A stretch of 64,000 nucleotides of DNA. Source: Lotus japonicus (taxonomy: Eukaryota > Streptophyta > Magnoliopsida > Fabales > Fabaceae). Location of the stretch: NCBI RefSeq assembly GCF_012489685.1, contig NC_080042.1, forward strand, positions 56,463,069 through 56,527,068, given 5' to 3'. The notes under the pieces are model-generated. The model was not told the origin of the DNA and ran no database searches. It was given only the letters and a program-made list of their open reading frames with translations. Each line of letters opens with the position of its first letter. Positions within the stretch are counted from its first letter, which is position 1. The position numbers were made by a program, and so were the translations under genes. Shown here one piece after another: positions 43,093 through 56,600 of the stretch.

Positions 43093-45213
43093 GGTTGTGA
43101 ACAATTAAGAAACAAACACACAGAAGAATACCAAAGAGTTGGAGGAAAATGAGTGAGAACAAGAAGCAAGTAGCAACTGTATATGCAATTTGAAGATATT
43201 GAGGCCTATTTAAACCACTTTTGAGATAGATGCAAACGTGGAAAGTAGCTTTTTTTTTGGTAGAAAATTTTAAGGAGCTGTTGGTGAGGTGTGGTATGAA
43301 AGCTAATCGAATCCAATACAATATACATTTGTATAATGAATGATTGGTGTATTAATATATTTAATGGAAATGTATGTGAAAAGTTTCTTCCAACTGTGTG
43401 TAGGACTTTTTATTTCATTAATTAAATCAAAAGTCTCTTGTACTATACAAAGACCATCACATGGAGCTTTCTTGGCCACACCCAAGTCCCAAACACAACC
43501 TTCTATGTCATAACTTGACATCACCCACCAGAACTTTTACGAGGTTCCTACCCCTTATTGCTCAGTTTAATTTCTCAGCAGAGATTCATAGATCATTAAA
43601 TATATACTAGTAGAAAAAAAAATTGTAACTTAACACTTTGTATCTGTCAAAAACTGTCATAAAAATGAGTTTTTAGAGTAGTAGTTATTATCGAGTGGTA
43701 TGCAAATCTTTATCATTATTTTATCCGTCATAATTGGTTAACACTATTTTTTATTGACACCAGAAATTTATGTCAGTTTTTTACGCTCATGAAATGCAGA
43801 ACTATTATTTTGTAAATCTAAAATGTGTGATAAGTCATAAAATGACATAAATTACATGTGTCGTTGCTACATAAGTGGTGTCAAGCAACTTTTTGTTATT
43901 TTATAGTCAAGGGCCTCATGTCATGACCGATATGAACAAAAACCAAAAGAAACTATAGATGGATGGAGATTTATGATGTGGTTGAAGATCATGAGATTTT
44001 TCACTGTGATCCACTGAAAGTGACTAAGTACACATTGTTTCATGCAAGAAAATTGGAGTGTTGTTATGTTAAATGTTACCTTGAAAATGTCACCAATGAT
44101 GTTCACAGCTTGTCTCTCATTGGTTGTGCTGATAGTTTTATGTGACCCAAAGAAAATAACTTTTTTTTTTAAAAGCCACCGAAAAGAACATGATAGAGCA
44201 AGAACAAAAATGTCTATTTCTCTTGAACATCATCAATGAATGTCCAGTTAACTCTATACTCGTTCAAACATCGTATTCTCTTTTTTCTTTTGATGCTGAA
44301 ATTCAAAGCCTTGGTAAGAAAAAAAAACTGTTCAATAAATAATGTTTACAATCGTAATTCAAAACTCTATGCAAAACACAGTTGTATTTTAGATATGAAT
44401 TTAATTAACATATATTAATAGTGTAAATATTATTTAAAATATGACATGTTAAGATGGTGAATCCTAATTGAATGTTCATATTTATACTGTGATTTTATCG
44501 TTATTAAACTGTTCAAATGTCTTAGGCATGTCATTCAACGTGCTATTCTCTCCGTGTTTCATTGTTACTAGTGTCCCTTCTCTCTGTTTTCTGTTTAAAT
44601 TATCTTCCTCTTTATTTTAATTACTTTTGGTGGATTAATCATGACTTATTCTTAATAACCGAGAGGGAACTAAAAAACAGTTCAAGTTCAAAGTTTCCCT
44701 TTTTCTTTATATAGCAAACTATGACCAAATTAGAATAGTACTTGGACGAACCAGCTAAGAAATTCAGTGAACAATTCAATGTATTGAAGTTTCTTGAAGT
44801 TAAAAAAAAAAAGTTGCTGCAACTTCTTGGTGTTTTCCCTGATTCTTACAACAGAAATTGTTAAAATCATTGTCCATTTTAATGTTGATGAATGAATCCA
44901 CACCCACCTACAATTATTCTTTATCCACCTTGGTTGACTTTTATTTGCAATAGATCTATGAGTCAACATATTATTTTGATTGCTTTCACATTTATTGACT
45001 CATTGTTTACAATTTCTCCAAATGTAAAACGGATCCGTAACTACAATGTAAGTTAGTCAATAATTGTTTATTTATTTCAATTTTGATGGTATTTTACTAT
45101 AAAAGTGGTACCATATACTTTAACAATAATGCTTTGTTCCAAACAATTTTCACATAGCAAGAGTAAGATAGAAAGGTATAAGAGAGAAATATGTAATAGC
45201 ATAAGTGATGTAA
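43093..45213. other. AT-rich intergenic stretch
   Basis: It contains the upstream region of the DUF761-like gene. From about 43605 to 43910 it is full of short GTCA/TGAC words, perhaps an old transposon. I see no convincing gene or RNA. Confidence 0.5.
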
Positions 45214-45235
45214 CACTACTAGAAAAACTAGTTTT

Positions 45236-45597
45236 CACATCGGGTATTTTTGAGTTTTAACATCGGTTTTTATCCGATGTAAACAATGTTGATGTGGTAT
45301 CTCATAACCTTTTCACATCGGGTTTATAACCGATGTGAAAGGTATACCTTTCACATCGGTTAAGTCAGCCAACCGATGTGAAATGTATACTTTTCACATC
45401 GGTTCTGTCATACAACCGATGTGAAATGTATACTTTTCACATCGGTTCTGTCATACAACCGATGTGAAATGTATACTTTTCACATCGGTTGTATAAAAAA
45501 CCGATGTGAAATGTGTATACTTTTCACATCAGTTAGCCAAAAAACCGATGTGAAAAGTATACTTTTCACATCGGTTAGACTAAAAACCGATGTGAAT
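45236..45597. repeat. Left subterminal inverted-repeat array of the CACTA element
   Basis: About eight units of TTTTCACATCGGTT spaced with their inverse AACCGATGTGAAA, giving hairpins with short loops such as CTGTCATAC. In the family such arrays bind transposase. Confidence 0.92.
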
Positions 45598-46055
45598 GCT
45601 CAACAATTTTTTTTTTCTTTTTTTTTTTTCCACACGAATTTGACCTGAATATACATATTTTTTTAATGAAAATTTATTAACATAAAAAGAGATCTTGAGA
45701 ACACACTCTCTCAAGTGAGTTAAACATCCAAGGTCCCAGCAAAAAAGAAAACATAATAGCCTAAAAGAACTAGAACAATTCAGCAATTCTAGTTCTTTAA
45801 ATGTAGTTAAACAGCAACTATGGAAAGGCAATAAATAAATGGACAGATTAGCAAGATGGAAGACTCTTGCAATGGCCGGAATAGTTTGTCGGAGCTAGAG
45901 TGGCTGGAAGAGTTCGCCGAATTCGTGAAGAGGAAGGTGTAAATCTGAGACGTCTGATAAATAACAAAAACATGGAAATGCAATAAATAAATGGACAGAT
46001 TAGCATTTTTTGAAATGAATGATGGAACATGAAAGTGGTAACCAAGTAAACTCAC

Positions 46056-46165
46056 CAATAGCAAAGTCAACTAGGCCAGCAGCTACCGCTAGAGCTGAAC
46101 CACTTGAAGAACCTCCAGGAATGCAAGACGACAACAGAGGATTGGTTGGTATCCCAATCAGTTTC
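46056..46165 (-). pseudogene. Captured amidase (AMI1/Toc64-like) exon fragment
   Basis: The minus strand encodes GIPTNPLLSSCIPGGSSSGS followed by ALAVAAGLVDFAIG. This is the amidase-signature Gly/Ser-rich core; the version with NP upstream and LVDF downstream is closest to AMI1/Toc64-type amidases. It ends at a donor-like G/GTGAGT at 46056/46055, so intron sequence was captured with it. The 5' limit is uncertain. It is only a fragment. Confidence 0.75.
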
Positions 46166-47244
46166 TTGTACAGGGGCACAAGTACCAATCAGTTAGGAAA
46201 CTGACACTAACAATAGAACAATAAAGCCACAAATCAATACTAACATGTAAAATTTTCTTGTCACTAACAAAGAAACCTGCACTAAGTAGCACTATATAAG
46301 ATATTAGATATATCAAGTCAATCAAGTCAATGACTAAATTCAAATAATATCTCAAAAACAGTTAGATTTTTACACTTGTATGGAGTTATATAGATGAAGC
46401 TTTCTTTCCTAGAAACTTGAGATTTATTATGGCTTTAGGTACTTATATATCATATGCTAGTATCTCACTTATAAAGGAATACATTTTCACTAAAACTCAA
46501 AAGCTACTACTGCCAAATGTCATGAATATGGAGAAGAATAGTCATAACTATCCCCTAAGTGCGTCAAAGAACAAAATGATTTCGGCATATTCTTGGCTTT
46601 GCCAAGTTCTTAAGAACAACACAGGAAAAAAAACCTAAGAGGTTGGTGCTCAGCTACTAAGCCAAATAACTTCTCTGATCTCTAAGCTATGGTGGAAATT
46701 AGAGAAACAGTAGCCCCAATAGCTAAATATATCTACATCCCCACCTCAAAGAATTCAAAAACATGGAAGTTTCACAACCATATTAATCATATCTTAAAGA
46801 AAATCAATATATATATATATATGTGTGTGTGTGTGCAGATGAATACAAAAAACTAATATAAAGATATAGATTATAAAGAAAACAAAATCAGTACTTTATT
46901 GATCCTATGAATGGAAAACAGGAGCATAAAAGGCTAAGAGGAGTATAAGGTTTGGTAGTGCTTTTCTTTGCGAATCTACTATTATAGTTTAGTTGTGTTC
47001 TTATAATTTTTCTGGTGAAATGAAAAAATTATTACTGGTATTATAATGAAGGTTGCTCTCTCAAGTCGGAAGGTAAGATATAATCACTATCCAAAGCCAC
47101 TTAAATCCCAAAAATCACATGTAGTAAAATCAGTGCTAAACACACGAAAATAGTCATTAAATGATAAATTTACTTTTCTTTCAACAACACAGTTAACAAC
47201 TGAAGCTGAAGTGTTTCTAAGAGAAAGTTAAATTGGTCTATTCA

Positions 47245-47305
47245 CCTCCAATGTTAATGACAGCATTTCCAGCAGTTCCGAAGAGACCAGGAGGAGCATC
47301 ACATC
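47245..47305 (-). pseudogene. Possible further captured exon, gene unknown
   Basis: The minus strand can be read as DAPPGLFGTAGNAVINIG followed by a GGTGAAT donor-like site. It looks exon-like between the two captured gene pieces, but I do not recognise the source. Confidence 0.3.
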
Positions 47306-47759
47306 ATATTTAGTCTCCAGAAGGCAGCTTTTAATATATTGGTGAACTTTGCTTAATCTTCTTAGCTTGAGGAAATCTGAACTACAAAACACAAAAGACA
47401 ATGAGAAGCAGTTATTTCCACAATGACAAAATCCATAGAGAACTAAATCAACAAACTTCAGCTTTCTCATTTATTTACATTGATCCATTGCAAACTTAAC
47501 TTTTCTACATAGATGCAGTAAACAATTGAAAATTAAAAACAGGAGTTAAATCAGGATGGCTAAAAGAGAATAAAAAATTGAAAAGCAAGAAGCAGCTAAC
47601 ACTGAAATTGTTAAATGACAGAAAAATGAAAAGCCAAATACAAAATGATGCAGGTAAACAGTTAAGGAGTGAGGGATGTGAATTTCTAAAATGACAATTG
47701 AGGCCTGCAACAATAAAAAAACTCAAGCAGCAATTTACTGCATATATCACCCATGATGT

Positions 47760-48629
<870 letters not shown>

Positions 48630-48999
48630 TCTCTGATGAAAGGATTTCAAACATAAGGCCAAAATGAAACAGCACAGGTACAAATTGAACTATTATGACT
48701 CAGCAGTTTTACCCTACACTAAGTTGTCGAATAATTATTGTATTACTATGTATTGCAATGGAAGCCATGGCCTGCAAAATCACCGCATACCCACTGAACA
48801 CAACACAACACAAAATCAATCAAAAAACTATGCATAAAAATCAATCAGATCTGTTTTCAAGTTGAGTGTGATTTTGATTATTGAGATCAATTGGGGATAG
48901 TGGGTGAAAGCGACAAGTGTGGAAGCATTGTTTTGTTGAAGAAATTGATTGAGAGAACCAGAGAAGAAGGAAACTGACCGGAGGAGAATGAAGGAGGAG

Positions 49000-49350
49000 A
49001 GGTTTGTCGATCGTACACGGTGGTGGCAGCGGCGGAAGCGAAGCCTGTGTGTTTGTTCTTCCAAGTTGCGGCGGTGAGTCACAGACCTTGATAGTGTCGA
49101 AGCAGGAGCGGCGGTGAGTCACAGAGCAGGAGCGGCGTCAACAGCTTCCATAAACACCAGCGAGCGTCAAGAGGTGGTGGCGAACGGACCAGAGCTGATG
49201 GCGAACGCACCAGCGATGATGGCGAGAGGTGATGGCGGCGTCGAGACGTGCTGGCGAACGCACCAGAGCGAGAGTTGATGGCGGCGTCGAGAGGCGATGG
49301 AGAGAGCTGATAGTGAGTTTGTGTGCGTTTGGGTTCAGGCCAGGGTTTGT
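49000..49350. repeat. GC-rich degenerate minisatellite inside the CACTA element
   Basis: Irregular repeats of GGCGAACG, GATGGCGGCG and AGAGCTGATGG words, unlike the AT-rich surroundings; possibly derived from a captured 5' UTR or coding sequence. Confidence 0.6.
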
Positions 49351-49369
49351 GGAAATGTTAAAGAATGGA

Positions 49370-49790
49370 GGGGCATTTCCCAACGGATCAATTAACACCG
49401 ATGTCAAAAACAGAGAAATGAGGGACTTTTCCCAACGGTTTTATCAAAACCGATGTGAAATGTAGAAAAGAGTACGTTTTCCCAACTGTTATATACGAAC
49501 CGATGTGAAAAAAGAAGAAAAGATGCACTTTTCACAACGGCTATAATCTAACCGATGTGAAATGTACTTCATTAAAATTTCAAAAATGCCACCGCATTTA
49601 GCTTTCACATCGCTTATTATAAAAATCGTTGTAAAAAGTATTTCCTAACTACTTTTCACATCAGACATATTCCCAACCGATGTGAAAACTATCATAAAAG
49701 TTCACTATAATTTCAATATTGCCACCGCGTCATCTTTTACATCAGGTAATTGATTAACCGATGTGAAAACCCTGATGTGAAAAGTCTTTT
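49370..49790. repeat. Right subterminal inverted-repeat array of the CACTA element
   Basis: Units of CCCAACGG/AACCGATGTGAAA and TTTCACATC, more diverged than the left array, ending in CTAGTAGTG. Confidence 0.88.
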
Positions 49791-49801
49791 TTCTAGTAGT
49801 G

Positions 49802-50440
49802 TAATAGAGAAATGTAAAGAGAGATATGAAGGAAAAAAAAAAGTAAAAATGAGATAGAAGAGAAAGTAGAGTGTGAATGAATATTACTCTACTTCTAAAT
49901 AGTTGTAAGTACTTTAATAAACTTATGCTAAGTTTGGTAAGTTTAACTTAAATGAGTGTTATTAAATTTGAACATTTCATCAACTTGGGTCGATGAGTCA
50001 CCGGTCTAACCACTGACCCATTGAATAAGTGTATGTAAAATATTCTTTAAGAAATTTCTACTAATCTAGTACTCCCCCGTCTTTAATTATAAGGTCGTTT
50101 AGAGGCAAACTTAATGTACTTATAGATAAGACCACTTACTAGATTTTAGAAATATTTATCATCATTTTTCAAGTATACCTTGAAATAAAACACAATGACA
50201 TAAAAAGTGGGGTTGAATTGTGTCTTTGAAAATTTTCACAAATAATGATTATTTATCAATTAGTAACTTACAAAACAGTTTTTGTAAAGATAAACTCCTT
50301 TGTTAGATGACACGGAAATATAAACAGAGTAATTTACAAAGAGATTAAGGTAAAAAAATGTACACACAAGAGTTATATATGTACGCCCCAGCCCCAACCT
50401 ATGCTGCGACAAGTCCTTGGTATCCTACCAAACTTATCCA
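49802..50440. other. AT-rich flank with a Stowaway-like MITE end
   Basis: At about 50068-50110 the sequence TACTCCCCCGTCTTTAATTA resembles the CTCCCTCCGT-type termini of Stowaway/mariner MITEs, but I could not find the other end. The rest is without recognised features. Confidence 0.4.
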
Positions 50441-50443
50441 CTC

Positions 50444-50585
50444 AAATTGAGTCAAGTATTCTCAAGACTCCTCCTAACCGAGTATTCTAAGAACTCCTCC
50501 TAACTGAGTATTCTAAGGACTTCTCCTCAATGAGTACTCTAAGGACTTCTCGCCACTGAGTATTCTAAGGACTCCTCATACCGTG
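50444..50585. repeat. About 30-bp minisatellite, five units
   Basis: Units resembling GAGTATTCTAAGGACTCCTC are repeated with variation about every 29-30 bases. This type of array is common within LTRs. Confidence 0.85.
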
Positions 50586-52239
50586 TATTAGCAGGAATGC
50601 TTCTTTGTTCTTACTAGATTCTGGATTGCTTATCTTCTCGTGCTCGATGGTGGAGATTTCTCGTGGCTTGGCTTAAGAGTGTGGTAGAATTGGCCTCGAG
50701 CGTAGGGGGAATACCTGCAGAAAACACTCTGACGCTCAAGTCAGTGAATGAGCAAATAGAGAATCTATGGTCTTAGAAGAACTCAGGAAATGCCAAGAAT
50801 GAATAGCATGTCACCTAAATGAACAAAGGAACATGTATTTATAAGCTCGGTGTTTGTGTTTGAAGTCTTTGCAAGTGTGAGGGAAATCATGAGAGTGGAG
50901 CTTCCGAGCGCACGGTTGGCTTGGTGTCGTCATGCTTATGTATTTTATCTAAGCCTTTGTAAGGGAGCTCAGACACTTTTCCAGTCGAGCTGGGGTGGTT
51001 CGTTCCTGAACCAGGTCACGTTGGCCACCACGGTATGGTGTCTACTTATGAGCAAACCCTTGTGAACTGCTCGCAGCATCATCAGGTCATAAACAACTTC
51101 ATTTTTTTATTAACCAAAAAGCAAAAAAAATCCAAGTCCATAAACAACTTCCTTGTTTCTTCTAAAAAACATCGAATAAAAATTTCACAAAAATTAGCAT
51201 GTCCACCACTCTCCTCCTTCCTATATGGCGTTGTCAGCCACCACTCTTCCATAGCCATGTCGCCACCACCACCTCCCTCTCCTTGGCATAGTCGTGCCAC
51301 CACACTTCCTTTTTCTACAAATCGCTCCACCACTGTTCATCACCTTAATCCTAGATATGCGAAACCACCAACACTTCCTCCTCAAATCGCGCCGCCACTG
51401 CTCTTTTCCTCTATTCTAGGATCGACGTTGTCGCTTCTCCTCTATCCTTTAAGTGAATTGATACAGATTCCGCAAGCGTACGGATAGGTCGAAGTAATAT
51501 AAAATATTGTCAAACTACAAGGATTGGGGAAGTACCGATTCACAAGAGTAAGAGTTGTTTAGAGCAGAGAAAAGTAAAGACAAATAAGAATTTGATTGGT
51601 TGGTTGAGAACTTAGTTTTCTGAATTGAAGAAGAAATGATGTTAAGAGCTAGCACTTAGGTTAGTGGGCTGGGCGGGCTTCTCACAAGCCTACGCCCAAT
51701 ATTAGTTAGAGGGGCGATCAAGGCCCAGATAAAGGCAGGGCGACCACCAAGGCAGTGAAAAGACGCTTGCCCGATACGTGGACCTGAGCCTGTTTTTTCT
51801 TATTTACATTGGGAATTTAGACTCGTTTGTGAGGCCCAATCCTAGAATCTTCTAGATAAGGACAATACCCACTGTAAAAGGGGGTCCTTCATTGTACTGG
51901 GCACATTTTTTATCATTAATGAAAGAATATCCTTATATTACATCATTTATCCCTTTATGCTCTGCTAGGATTTACTAGAATATTCCTTTATTCTCTTAGT
52001 AGGCCTTAGTACGGAAACAAGTGAGAGTGACGGAGCGGGCGACAACGAGGAGGCTGGAAGAGTGTCTTTCATACCGTCATTCACCTTCTTTGTTGTTGGG
52101 ATCCTTGATTTCACCAATTACTTCTAGATTCATAGGCTATTTGGCCATATCAGAAGCCTTGTGAGCCTCTTTGTGTAGAGACAAGGGAGGATCGGGAGCT
52201 ATTTCGTTTCTGCTTCGTTAGGTACCCTTCTTTGGAGCT
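50586..52239. other. Decayed LTR-like sequence, no coding capacity
   Basis: Probable LTR fragments. 50630-50770 has AATACCTGCAGAAAACACTC and GACGCTCAAGTCAGTGAATG wording seen at LTR ends. 51465-51640 has CCGCAAGCGTACGGATAGG, reminiscent of Athila LTR termini. 51700-52080 has the look of an LTR U3-R region. None can be bounded. A proline/serine-rich frame at 51035-51487 has no homology I recognise. Confidence 0.35.
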
Positions 52240-53360
52240 AGTTTTCTGTGCTAACAACATGTTCAACAGTGTTCTGGTGGGGGGATCTATCTTATCGGTG
52301 GCTCTTGCGAGGTTCCCAAGATCAGAGATGTGATGATAATTTGTCTGTTGTCAAATAATGTGCTCGGTGGCTTGTGATAATAGTTTGTCTATTGTCCCTT
52401 CTTTCTGGCATGCTTTATGGAAGCTTCAGGTTCCTCACAATATTAGTTCTTTGTTTGGCAAATTGTTCATAATGCTCTCCCAACCTCAACTTTTTTGTTC
52501 CATCGCCACATCGCTGCTATGGGGATTTGTTGCCGCTGTGATTCTGCACCAGAGAAGGTAGTCCATTGCCTACGTGATTTCCCGATAGCATTGCAAGTCT
52601 GGCAAGGGATCGGTTTTGTGCTTCCAGACACCTTCTTCACACATCAAAACTTTGAAGATGTTCTGCAAAGTTTTGATGCAGGGCCTTGTTTGCTGGTTTG
52701 GACCAACAACTGTTCTAGGTGGTGCAGGAAGTTCGTTCCCTTTGGTTACTCATTGCTCATGTTCTCCATCGCTGGCTCCTCCTCTAGCAAAGCGTTGGGT
52801 GAGGTGGATCCCTCCTAGGCCAACTTTTGTTGTGCTCAATACGGATGGGAGTTCTATTGGGAACCCGGGTCCCCCTGGTTTCGGGGGTGTGGTGCGATCA
52901 ACTGAGAGGATTCGGCTTTTTGGCTTTGCGGGTTACGAGGGCGTGTGTGACAGCCTTCGTGCGGAGCTATTGGCTGTTCTTCGGGGCTTGGAGTTATGTT
53001 GGGAGCATGGTTTTAGATGTGTGGAGTTATTCACGGACTCTATGCTGACTCTAGGGCTTCTTGATCCAGATCATCCAGTTTTTCATCAGTATGCTTGAAT
53101 TATTAGTAGCATCAAGCATCTCGTTCGCCGAAATTGGGTTGTTCATTGCCATCATCTTCTCCGCGAAGGGAATGTTGTTGCTGATTACTTGGCAAAGCTT
53201 GGAACCTCTACTGCGAGTACTAGTTTAATTTGGGATACACCTACGGCGGGTGTTTCGTCTTTGTTGTAGGCGGATGCTCTTGGAGTGGCCTTCCTGACGC
53301 GTTAGTTTCTTTTGTTGTTTTTCTCTTTCTTTTTGCTCTTTGTATTAAAAAATAATTAAT
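52240..53360 (+). pseudogene. LINE remnant: zf-RVT and RNase H
   Basis: The 3' end of a LINE ORF2 in several frames. The zf-RVT part reads FWHALWKLQVPHNI, LFHRHIAAMGICCRC and EKVVHCLRDF. After a linker the RNase H domain has VVLNTDGSSIGNPG, SLRAELLAVLRGLELCW and ELFTDSMLTLGLL, then a stop at 53096-53098. Past the stop HHLLREGNVVADYLAKLG is still recognisable. The 3' UTR ends in a T-rich stretch and TATTAAAAAATAATTAAT. It is 5'-truncated and inactive. Confidence 0.85.
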
Positions 53361-53539
53361 GTTTTAAACAAAACACCATCAATCTAACTATTAAAAAAAA
53401 TTCTTCGATAACCTAGATATTTGAAAGGTTTTATTTTCAGTTTCCTTACAATTTCTCTTAAAATAATATTTTAATCAAACCAGAATTTTTATTTAAATGA
53501 TAAATCTGATTTATCTTCAAATTAATCATCATTACCTAT

Positions 53540-53740
53540 GATTGTGCGTTTCAGGCAGAGACATCAGCACTAGAACAAGGATTACAACATGTCCTAGAAC
53601 AAGGATTACAGCATGTTTGGGACCTTGGATACAGGGAGGAGACTTGCATCTCAGATTGCATGAGTGTGGTAGAAGTTGTTCCAAATTTATCTTATCTGAA
53701 ATAATTATCCTAATTTTATATTTAAACCTCATCTAAATAA
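53540..53740 (+). pseudogene. Small RNase H-like fragment of another retroelement
   Basis: Plus-strand translation gives AETSALEQGLQHV repeated as LEQGLQHVWDLGYREE, then CISDCMSVVEVV. This is the helix and second-Asp region of an RVT_3 RNase H. A short internal duplication (CCTAGAACAAGGATTACA) doubles the EQGLQHV piece. Confidence 0.6.
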
Positions 53741-54269
53741 TATATATGACCAACCAAAAGCATTTCCCCATAAGAAATATATTAAAAATGACAGATATAA
53801 CACAATTTGAAACGTTAAAAAAACAAAAATTTGAAGGAAAATATTTTTCTTTCACCAATAAACTAAATATCTCCACAAATTATAATATACTTATAATATC
53901 AACCCAGATCAATAAATCACACATAATAAATATTAAATTACCCTAAAACCTTTAAATATTTTTCATGGATTTATATTTCCTATTCGGGAACTGATTTAGT
54001 TGTTGTCCTCAAAAATTTACCTTTTTTGTAATGAATTTGAGCTTTTCTAAAAATTAAAAAAAAAACCTAAGGTGCCTCCATTGGCTGGCTAATAACACGT
54101 GAAACTCTGACGGAGGAATAGGGCTAACCGGAACCCGAAGGTTTCAGATCTGGTTGGTATGGACAAGTTTATCTAATACTTGATCAAAGGAAAAGAAACC
54201 AGGATTGCCGAGATCAGTGCCTCTTATGGAAAGACCTCGGTGAAGGTTTAAATAAAAAAAAAAAAATTA
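53741..54269. other. AT-rich stretch
   Basis: No supported feature beyond poly(A) and poly(T) runs between retroelement fragments. Confidence 0.5.
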
Positions 54270-54465
54270 TGGTGCCTGCAAAGATGATAAAACCTACAAG
54301 GAGATCTGACATTCCCCAAGGAAATGACATCCTTCGCTTGTGCTTTTTCTTTCAATTCTAACTCCAGTATAGTCAGCATTACAAAATCCCCATAACATGA
54401 AATCTTTACCTTTCTCATAGACCATACCAAGAGTAGCAGTACTTGCCAAATATCTGAATATTTTT
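54270..54465 (-). pseudogene. Ty1/copia RNase H fragment
   Basis: The minus strand reads FRYLASTATLGMVYEKGKDF, then GFCNADYTG and RKSTSEGCHFLGECQIS. These are the hallmark copia RNase H motifs (DADYAG, KSTSG-like). The first Asp of the usual DADYAG is Asn here. A stop follows. Confidence 0.8.
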
Positions 54466-55643
54466 TAAGTGAGAATCATTTTTAGCAGAACAACAAGTTA
54501 GAAACAAAACAAAAAAATATTTTTCAGAGAGAGAAAAATCCTTTGGTTTGAGGCAGGCAGACTCAACAAGTATTTTTTTACCACTGTCTCTCTAGACATA
54601 TGGAGTATTCTTTATTCTACTTCTTCAAGCATTGTTGAGTGTTCTTTACCAAGCCTCTGCAAGCTCAACAAGTATTCTTTTCCATACTTTTTTCAGGCAC
54701 ATAGCTGAGGTTAAGAGGGAAAAATGGTTTCTCAACAAGATTTTTCAGAATTTGAGACCTGAGCCCAAAGCTCTATGGTGGTCTCATAAGAGACATTGAC
54801 AAAGGAATAGATTCATGCAGAAGATGATAGCAAATGATAAATATGCTTTGCTCAACCAAGATTGTTGAAAGGGAGGATGTAGTTTCTCCCAGGAATGACC
54901 CGATGAATGTGGCAGGGGAAGTTAGTCTGACCCATTAGCAACCTCCAATGTCAAGGCCTTCAAAGGTGGGCAATGACCACCCTACTCTAAGGGTTTAGAC
55001 ACTTCTTGCTCTAGAAGAAGGGGAAGAGGCCCTTAATCTTGACTCCTCCAAAGCGATGAAGAACTGGAGGCCTTGTTGAAATATGATAACCTATTGGACA
55101 TAGAAGCCACTGGGGTGATTCCTTGCAAATTCCTCTCAATGCAAGGACAATTCACAAATTTGGAAGGAGAAGTGCTCGTGGATGAAGCTGAATGGGTATC
55201 ACTCATATCCCCCTCTGAGATAGTTGTGCCATTTGAGAAACCCACGAGGGATATGGCAAAGCATCTTAAACCTTTATTCGTCATGACACACATCAATGAC
55301 ATGCCTAAGGCAAGAGTTTTCGTGGACCCTAAAGTTGTACTTAATGTTATACCATTATTAACATTGAGGAAATTGAGAAAATCCCAAAGGATTTACAGAA
55401 AACTAGCATGAAAATGTCTGACTTCACAAGAGGACCCATGAAGGCAACTGGGGTGCTAATTGCTGATATCATGGTAGGACCCAAGGCTAGCCAATTAGCT
55501 TTCTTTGTGGTGGAGGGAAAACCCAGTTACAATGTTCTATTGGGGAGAGATTGGTTCCATCCAAGTGTGCGTGTACCCTCAATACTGCATCAAGTCTTGT
55601 TATTTCTGGGTAGTGACAAAATTGAGGTCTTTCTAGCATATTA
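54466..55643 (+). pseudogene. Degenerate gypsy gag-protease remnant (relative of element D)
   Basis: From about 55230 the plus strand has FEKPTRDMAKHLKPLFVMTH, ARVFVDPKVVLNVIP and, in a second frame, GKPSYNVLLGRDWFHPS. This parallels QMKSHLKPLFVWAK, VDGGAAINLMP and NFLLGREWIHG of element D protease. The catalytic Asp-X-Gly is ruined (DPK). Upstream sequence to 54466 is probably gag-derived but not resolvable. Confidence 0.75.
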
Positions 55644-56600
55644 ATTTAAAAATTGTGAAATTCTGGCAATCGTATGACAGATGTTCTACCAGATGTCTTC
55701 TAGATGTCTAAGACATCTTGTATAACATGACACAAATCTCATAAAACAAATAAGCAAGTATAAGGACAGAAATACTAAAATTACACAAGAGATTGTTAAC
55801 CCAGTTCAGTGCAATATCACCTGCGTTTGGAGGGTTTTCACCCGAGAAAGATAATCCACTATTATAGAGAAATTGTACACAAAGGTCTCAAAAAAATTGA
55901 CCCAGTTCAAATACTTTTTCTACCTATCTCTACCCGTGGCTTATTACTTAGTCCCCCCCTAAGTATGAGAGTCTCTCTCACTTTCTCACTCTCAATCACT
56001 GCCACAGTGATTGAACTCTTACAAGAGTACAAAGACAGATCTCAAGATCATACAACTAACACAACTCTTAACTTACAACAATGGTGTAAAGCTGCTAAGA
56101 GAACACTTAGTATGAACTCAATAAAACCATAATCAAAACATACGGAGCACACCTAGCACTAGGTCTTGGGTCTTCATAAGTATTAGTCTTTCAGGCCTTG
56201 TCTTCGTTGGGCTGAAAGTACACAGAGTCCATACACAGTAACAGGAAGTTGTTTTAGAAACAAACTAGTAACATATCTGCACATAATCTTCAAACCGTGA
56301 TTTAGGGTGCAGACAAAAACTTTCACAATTAACTCCAAATCAAACCATTTTGAACCGGGTTTGACAACACTTGATATCTGCCTTGATGGTGCCCAGAAGC
56401 TTCCACAATAACCCTAACTTGATAACTAAGTAATCAATACAAAGCTTCACAAAATCTGCCAAGTAATAGAACATTTCCCAAGAACAAATGTCATAGCACG
56501 ATGTTACAACATCTTGTCCAACATCTTGACATACACATACATTAGCTAAAATGCAGACAATCATAACAAAGAAACAACAAATTGAAATATTTTAATTGAA
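55644..56600. repeat. Probable copia-type LTR remnant
   Basis: The wording TTAACCCAGTTCAGTGCAA and GGAGGGTTTTCACCC near 55800-55850, and the ACATCTTG/ATGTCTTC repeats, resemble LTR sequences of legume copia elements. Ends are not defined. Confidence 0.35.

Noticed and set aside
43605..43910. Second, degraded CACTA element (CTAGTAGAAAAA at one end, GTCA words inside)
   Set aside because: No matching opposite terminus or target duplication could be found; left as unannotated AT-rich DNA.
45236..45597. Regular short repeats with spacers, CRISPR-like appearance
   Set aside because: The units are inverted pairs next to a CACTA terminus with a TAA target duplication; this is plant DNA and a transposon subterminal array.
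51035..51487. Proline/serine-rich ORF of 150 codons as a gene
   Set aside because: Low complexity, no start context or homology recognised, embedded in decayed LTR-like sequence.
55073..55411. Stand-alone host gene of 112 codons
   Set aside because: Its KHLKPLFV and FVDPKVVLNVIP motifs align with the protease region of element D; it is a retrotransposon relic.
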